In this document: positions 58,706-64,000 of the stretch, piece after piece
Numbering within the stretch: position 1 is the stretch's first letter
Layout: every line of letters begins with the position of its first letter
Assembly: GCA_021018815.1 (NCBI GenBank)
Contig: JAITYX010000066.1
Span: 3,012,001-3,076,000, forward strand
Reading direction: 5' to 3'
Source: Talinum fruticosum
Lineage: Eukaryota > Streptophyta > Magnoliopsida > Caryophyllales > Talinaceae
Length of the DNA stretch: 64,000 nt
Notes under the pieces: model-generated
Database searches by the model: none
What the model saw: only the letters and a program-made list of their open reading frames with translations
Told to the model about the DNA's origin: nothing
Translations under genes and position numbers: made by a program

Positions 58706-60123
58706 CTCTTCTAAAATCTAACACAATTTGACTGATTTTCATGCTCTTGGATGTGCTTCTTGTTCACAATATTCGAGCTTCTTCAACATCTTCTTTTCTT
58801 CTAAATCTAATAAACCCAACTCTTCTTCCCATCTTAAGACCAACTTTTCTCGGAATATAGGCATTAGTAATTACCCCGAATATCTAAAATCTCCTTTTAG
58901 CCCAAAATTATCAAGATTTAAGGAATGTTATCATTGATGAGTATGAGTCCACTTCTTCTTTCTGTTCTTTCCCTTCCTCTGTTTATCCTTCCTTCTCTAT
59001 CCATTAGTTTCCAATAACAATAAAGTACTATAATTTCCTTTAGAAAGTAGCCCATCCGGTCTTCAATTAAATACTATCTCTTTCAAATTACTGAAAATAA
59101 TAAATAATTGAAGTCATGAATTGCCTTCAAAACACATTCCACAGACATCCCTAGTAAGCTTAATTGAGATTCAACCATGGCTTACGACCTTCACCAAAAA
59201 TCTCCTTTTTTCTAATGATACAAATATCCACTTAGGAAAGAGCTCGAGACTCTATCCTCTAAGGGAAGTTGAAACTCACTCCAATAACTCGTTCTCTTAA
59301 GAAGGTTTCTCTTTCTTATTGAGATAAGTGACATGTAAACATAAATATGAATGTTGTTATGAGACATTAAAGTATGCAATTGACCCAAAAGTCTATGTCA
59401 CTTCCCCTCCATCTAGTAGATTCATTCTACATAATTTTTTTAAAGATTGGTAAACGCACGTCACTCTAATTGAGTTCCTATCTTTGGGGAACCTAATAGG
59501 ATTTAGTGGCCCAAGAGGAAGGGGAAGCTCAAGCTTAAGAGTTTGGTTGGTCACCTTACTCATGAAATTTGATCCATGACCTCCACTTAGAAAAGTGGCT
59601 TCAATGCCACCCGAGTTAGTGTTCATTAACAATTCATTCCATATATGACACTCGATATCCGAGCGACTTACGCATACAAAAATAAGAGAAAAAGGGGTTG
59701 AGTAAAAAATCTAAACATTAGTACAACTAATAATTATATGGGTTATTCGATTTAGTTTCGAATCAATTTAACTTTAAATTGTTCATGGTCAAATTAATAG
59801 ATTCGGATTTTGTTTTGGTGTCGGATGAGGTCGGTTTTTATTCAAATTTAATTTTAATCTAATAAATTTATCTAGTAAATAAAAATAACTTTGATAGAAA
59901 ATATTCATACTATGTTCATTTCAATTCAAAAACTTTTAGCTTACTATTTGGTATATCGATTCAAGTAATACATTTTTTGCCATGTGGTTTCACATCGGGC
60001 CATTAAAACTAAATATAATTTTTCGGGATGGGCACCTGAAAATTGAATCGTTTCGAGGATTGGGCCGGTTTCAACCGTCCTAACATTAACAGTGAGCCCC
60101 ATATTCATTTGGATTCCGAACAT
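58706..60123. other. Stretch after the gypsy primer site
   Basis: A 69-codon Ser-rich frame at 58728-58937 follows the primer site but shows no recognised domain. The rest to 60123 is AT-rich without supported features, apart from short open frames near 59393-59632 that I do not recognise. Confidence 0.35.
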
Positions 60124-60362
60124 ATGCTCCAATTTTCTCTTTCTTCTTTCTTCTTTCTTCTTTGCCTCCGAAAAACTAAGACTTTGGGAGTAATCTTGTG
60201 TCTTCTTCTCCCTTGGACGTTTGTGATATATATAGTGAGAATAGAGGAATACAATGTGTCAAAGACTCTACAATGAATTGTACATGAACACAAATAGCTA
60301 GAGAGTTGTAATGCTTTACAATTACTATCACTATCTCCTAAACGGATACAACTATCCTAATA
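60124..60362 (-). repeat. 3' LTR of G (approximate)
   Basis: On the minus strand it starts TATTAGGATAG just after the polypurine tract, with a TATA-like CACTATATATATCAC near 60230 and a GAA-rich stretch (CTT repeat on +, 60134-60163). Ale LTRs are short, about 200-300 bp. The far end is a guess. Confidence 0.5.
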
Positions 60363-60363
60363 C

Positions 60364-60373
60364 TCCCCTTCAA
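60364..60373 (-). other. Polypurine tract of G
   Basis: On the minus strand this reads TTGAAGGGGA, followed by GTATTAGG. It is the usual end of Ale-type Copia elements. Confidence 0.75.
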
Positions 60374-60389
60374 GTAGGGTTGTAAAGAT

Positions 60390-60960
60390 CCGAAACACCC
60401 AACTTGCCAAGCGGGTAATGAAATTGTCGATCCCCGAGTGCTTTAGTAAAAATATCTGCAAGTTGTTCACGAGTGGAGATATGGTGAGTAGTGATCTCTC
60501 CTCTTAGCAGACCTTTCCCTAACGAAGTGACAATCAATCTCGATATGTTTGGTACGTTCGTGAAAAACGAGGATTAGCTGCGATGTGAAGTGCAGCTGAT
60601 TGTCACAATACAACCGAGTGGTAGGAATTTGAACCTTTAATGACTTTAACAAGTTTCGTATCCACACGGCCTCACTAGTAGCATTGGCCATAGCGCAATA
60701 CTCGGCTTCAGCAGACGAGCGAGAAACGATGAGGTTGCTTTTTCGTCTTCCAAGATATAGGGGCTGACCCTAGAGTAACAAAATAACCCGAAACCGAACG
60801 TCTAGTCATAGGACAACTCGCCCGGTTTGAATCACGATGAGACGCGAAGACAAAGATCATTAGATGTAGGTAAAAGAATCCCTTGACCGGGACGGGATTT
60901 GAGATAGCGAAGAAGATGAACAGTTGCATCCCAATGACCTTGCTTTGGATCTTGTATGAA
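60390..60960 (-). pseudogene. Element G RNase H
   Basis: The frames 60708-60929 and 60467-60691 give RRSVSGYFVTLGSAPISWK, then ATSEAVWIRNLLKSL, LYCDNQ and ERTKHIEIDCHFVRE, the Copia RNase H domain and tail. A stop and a frame change separate the two frames near 60700. Confidence 0.8.
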
Positions 60961-61242
60961 CCGACTAAGTATATGTACTGAATATGTGATTTACGGACGA
61001 GTGATAGTGAGATATATTAATCGTCCTATTAAACACCGGTATCAACTGGGATCTAAAATTGGGTCTCCTATATCCGATGCAAGTTTGTGTTGTTGCGCCA
61101 TCGGAAAAGTGCTAGGTTTGCACCCAAGCATCCCCTGTCTCTGCGAGTATGTCAAGTGTATATTTGCGTTGACACAAAAACAGACCTGCAGATGATCGAG
61201 CAATTTCAATCCCTAAGAAGTACTTGAGTGGCCCCAAGTCTT
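60961..61242 (-). pseudogene. Element G RT to RNase H connection
   Basis: This stretch is coding-like by position but is broken by stops. It includes the MGSLIYL-type connection that usually follows the RT. Confidence 0.45.
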
Positions 61243-61885
61243 TTAACTTGAAGTGGGTATGCAAATAGTCCTTAAAGGTGCTTTGCAGAGAGATGTGTTG
61301 TTTCCGGTAAGGACCAAATCATCGACATATACTAGTAAGGCTAGAAACTTATCTCCTTTAGTATAGGTGAACAAGGAATGATCTAATGAAGATTGTTGGA
61401 ATCCATAGTTGCGTAGTGTGGAAGCAAGTTTGAAGTACCATTGACGAGGTGCCTGTCGCAAACCATAGAGAGACTTTTTGAGTTTACACACTACATGAGG
61501 TTGTGAAGTGTGAAACCCCGGTGGAAGTCTCATGTAGATGTCCTCATCTAAATCCCCGTGAAGAAAAGCGTTGTGTACGTCCATCCGATGAAGAGTCCAT
61601 CCTTTGGCTGCTGCTAAAGCAAGAAGGGTGCGTATCTGTAACCATTTTAGCTACGGGAGCAAAAGTCTCATGGTAATCTTCTCCTTCGATCCGGTGGTTT
61701 CCCGGGGTGACAAGACGTGCTTTAAACCGTTCAACCGAGCCATCCGCATTGTATTTGATTTTGTAGACCCATTTACAGCCAATGGCCTTTTTTCCGAGGA
61801 GGGAGTGGGCCGAGTTCCCAAGTATTGTTGGCCTCAAGAGCGAGAGATTTCAAGTGCCATCGCTTCACACCATCGAGCGTCCTGA
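61243..61885 (-). pseudogene. Element G reverse transcriptase
   Basis: The frames 61544-61837 and 61243-61584 overlap, so one frameshift separates them. The first holds [20 protein letters not shown] and [15 protein letters not shown]; the second holds [26 protein letters not shown] and the catalytic box [13 protein letters not shown], with both Asp of YVDD kept. The enzyme would copy the element RNA. This is the most intact RT here. Confidence 0.85.
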
Positions 61886-62323
61886 ATAGCTTGGGAAAAA
61901 TGACGAGGCTCTTTACCGAGTGGTAATAGCCGCTAGAAAAGCACGGTGAGCAAGGGAAAACGATCATAAGTAACGAAGTGGGATAAGGGATGAGGATTAC
62001 CTGAAGAAGCATCATGGGGCGGTGTCGAGGCGGGGGTGTCGGAACGAATAGCATGGCAAACATAGTCGCGTAAATGTGGTGGTGGTCGGCGATCACGTTG
62101 TGGCCGGGTTGAACCAATGTTGGATGGTAACTCCCCCTCACTAGAGACGTGGGCTGGATCGGTCTCTAGGGAAACACTACTAGGCCCATCATAAGCATTC
62201 GGGTTGTCCGAAATAGGAAGACATTACGGAGGTCCATGATCGGCTGGGTGGCTGGTCAATGTGGAAAGTGGCTCCGATTGGGCTTCTAGGCGAGTGACAG
62301 GTGAAGTGGGAGAAATAGGCCCA
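61886..62323 (-). pseudogene. Element G linker between integrase and RT
   Basis: Pro- and Ser-rich sequence (frames 61773-62141 and 62224-62418) matches the variable linker of Copia polyproteins. It has no catalytic motif. Confidence 0.55.
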
Positions 62324-63523
62324 TTAGTGGGAGAAATAGGTGCTCGAATGGTAGGTGTATGTGGGCGTGGGCTGCTGGAAGCCAAAGGAATTTCCTGGTT
62401 CGGATAATGTTGGGCCACTTGGATCTAGTGGGTTAAGATGAGTTTGTGGGGCTGGAGATGGGTTAGGGGCAAAAGGAAATTTTGTTTCATAAAAAACAAC
62501 GTCTCGTGAAACGAGATATTTTCTTGTTTTCAAGATCATACACACGTCACCCTTTTTGTCCATGAGGATACCCCAAAAAATGCACTTAGTAGCCCGAGCA
62601 TCGAATTTATCCCGATTACGGTCGTGATTGTGTGTATAACATAAACACCCAAAGACTCGCAAGTGGTCGTAGGAAGGACTTTAACCAAACAAGACTTCAT
62701 AGGGACTCTTAAAATTATGCAATTTTGTGGGTGTGTAATTAATCAAGTATGCAGCGGTGAGTACACATTCTCCCCAAAACCGAATAGGTAAGGATGCTTG
62801 AAATCTTAGAGCCCTAGCAACATTCAATAAGTGGCGATTTTTCCGTTCTACTCGACCATTACTGTTGAGGTGTATCTACACAAGAGGTTTCATGAAGCAT
62901 GCCACTATCAAGTAGAAATTTTTGCAAGTTTCCTTTAAACTCGGTTCCATTATCGCTACGTATTCTCTTAACACATGCCCCAAATTGGGTTTTCACCATA
63001 GCACAAAATTGCATGATGCGTTCATACGTTTCCCTTTTGTCTCTAATCAAGTAAACCCAAGTAGCCCGACTATAATCATCTATTATGCATAAAAAATAGT
63101 GACAATCGGAAAAGATGGTGTATGATATTTTCCCCACAAGTCGCAATGGATCAAGTCAAAAGGTTTACTTGCACGAGAGTGACTTATAGGAAAACTATGT
63201 CTAGTTTGCTTGGCCCTATGGCATACATCGCAACAATGCGAAACTTCCTTATTTATTTTGAATGCACAAATAGAGGATAGTGAGGCTAAACTACCAAAAG
63301 ATGGATGTCCCAAGCGTTGATGCCATCGTACGGAGTCGTCCTTCTTCGAGTGCCACGTGTGCGAACCACCACGCATATTCTTAAAGAAGTATACCCCATT
63401 ACCTGGATCACCCGCTTCAATCGGCGTCCTCGAGGTAAGGTCCTGTATAATACAAAAATTTGGCCCGTAAGAAACAACACAATTTTCGTCAATAGCCGGT
63501 TTTGAGTGGAAATAAGATTGCAT
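62324..63523 (-). pseudogene. Element G integrase
   Basis: GAG-pre-integrase is seen at 63083-63523 (WHQRLGHPSFGSLASL, CDVCHRAKQTRHSF). The core at 62859-63146 has the first catalytic box IIDDYSRATW and the second RSDNGTEF. The PQQ-NGRVERKN box with the catalytic Glu is split by a one-base shift near 62865, and the Glu is kept in the shifted frame. The C-terminal part is at 62324-62662 ([20 protein letters not shown]). All three catalytic residues can still be found. Confidence 0.85.
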
Positions 63524-64000
63524 TTAAAACTTGGTATGTAAAGAACGTCCTTCAAAAAATATCGGGACCAAGTTTTACTACTCCGGCCTTTTCGACTTGC
63601 ACTTCCCTACCATCAGGTTGATCAATAATTATTGGTGGCGATAATGTGTGTATATTGCTGAGGACTTCAAGATTAGAAGTCATGTGATGGAAAGCCCCGG
63701 TGTCCAAAACCCATCTAGTTAAAAATTGAGAATTTGTCTTACCACTCAACGTTTCCCCTTTTTCTTGCCTCTGTCTTTCTTTAAATAAGGAGTACAACTG
63801 TTCAACTTGTGAGGAACTAAAACCGGCAAACCCGATTTCTCCTCCTTGTCCACGCACGCCTTCTACTCTTCCTCCATTGCTTTCCATTTCTTTGCTATGG
63901 TTTCCACCTTCTCTCGTAGCCGGGTATCCGACGCCACTAAGCACCAGATCTGGGTTTGCTAGGGCTGCGCGGCCGTTCGCTCCCCCTGTCTGCGTGTTTC
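63524..64000 (-). pseudogene. Element G gag end and protease
   Basis: The frame 63552-63944 holds the protease active site LDTGAFHHMT near 63700, where DTGA is kept and the usual Ser is Phe, preceded by a Glu/Gln-rich gag tail (QVEQLYSLFKERQRQEK). The gag start lies beyond the window. Confidence 0.8.

Larger units (their letters stand above)
60124..64000 (-). mobile_element. Copia element G, Ale-type (cut by window end)
   Basis: The minus strand gives, from the right window edge, part of gag, protease, GAG-pre-integrase, integrase, RT, RNase H, polypurine tract and a short 3' LTR. RT contains [17 protein letters not shown] and PPGFH, a pattern of the Ale lineage. Long frames and kept catalytic boxes make it the best preserved polyprotein here, although stops and frameshifts are present. 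Confidence 0.85.

Noticed and set aside
1..64000. tRNA, rRNA or intact host genes
   Set aside because: I saw no cloverleaf-like or rRNA sequence and no long intact frame outside the mobile elements; a computed search could still find small ones.

Overview
This window looks like intergenic repeat sequence from a flowering plant, probably a dicot. It is AT-rich, and everything I can identify in it is a decayed mobile element or an integrated virus copy: LTR retrotransposons, CACTA-type DNA transposons and an endogenous pararetrovirus. I see no intact host gene, no rRNA, no tRNA and no CRISPR array. Almost every coding stretch is broken by stops and frameshifts, so most entries are pseudogenes or mobile elements, and many boundaries are approximate.

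Layout. 1-4115 is the 3' part of a Ty3/gypsy element of the Tat type (integrase on +), followed by a decayed DUF7745-like reading frame on the opposite strand. About 4925-12060 is an endogenous caulimovirid, most like a florendovirus: movement, coat, zinc knuckle, protease, reverse transcriptase and RNase H regions, a second ORF, and a promoter region with a duplicated upstream block. About 12090-13850 is the right part of a CACTA-like element (E4), starting with a 0.55 kb inverted duplication. From 13851 to 43308 lies a pile of Sirevirus-like Copia elements of one LTR family. The LTR runs from TGAAGACTCAGGTATAAC to CAAACCTTCA and the primer site starts TTGGTATC. Element A (-) holds a solo LTR in the opposite orientation (S1). 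Element B (-) holds A and a 2.7 kb chromovirus-like solo LTR. Element C (-) holds a 1.56 kb CACTA element (E1) and a plus-strand Sirevirus (D).

43469-48413 is a CACTA element (E2) with a decayed TNP2-type transposase. 48975-55316 is another CACTA-like element (E3) with a 3-bp ACA target duplication; it hosts Sirevirus F. About 55317-58940 looks like an Athila/Tat-type gypsy remnant in which one LTR-like block has a polypurine tract on its left and a primer site on its right. 60124-64000 is an Ale-type Copia element (G, minus strand), the least decayed polyprotein here, cut by the window end.

How the parts relate. The E elements share terminal and subterminal motifs, so a transposase like the one decayed in E2 could once have moved E1, E3 and E4 (inference). 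The Copia elements repeatedly inserted into their own family, in both orientations, so long opposed LTR copies now lie close together. The most unusual items are the inverted duplication at 12090-12636, the pararetrovirus with its duplicated upstream block, the gypsy element with an antisense extra ORF, the two divergent motif dialects of the CACTA family, and possible captured gene fragments in E1 and E3.
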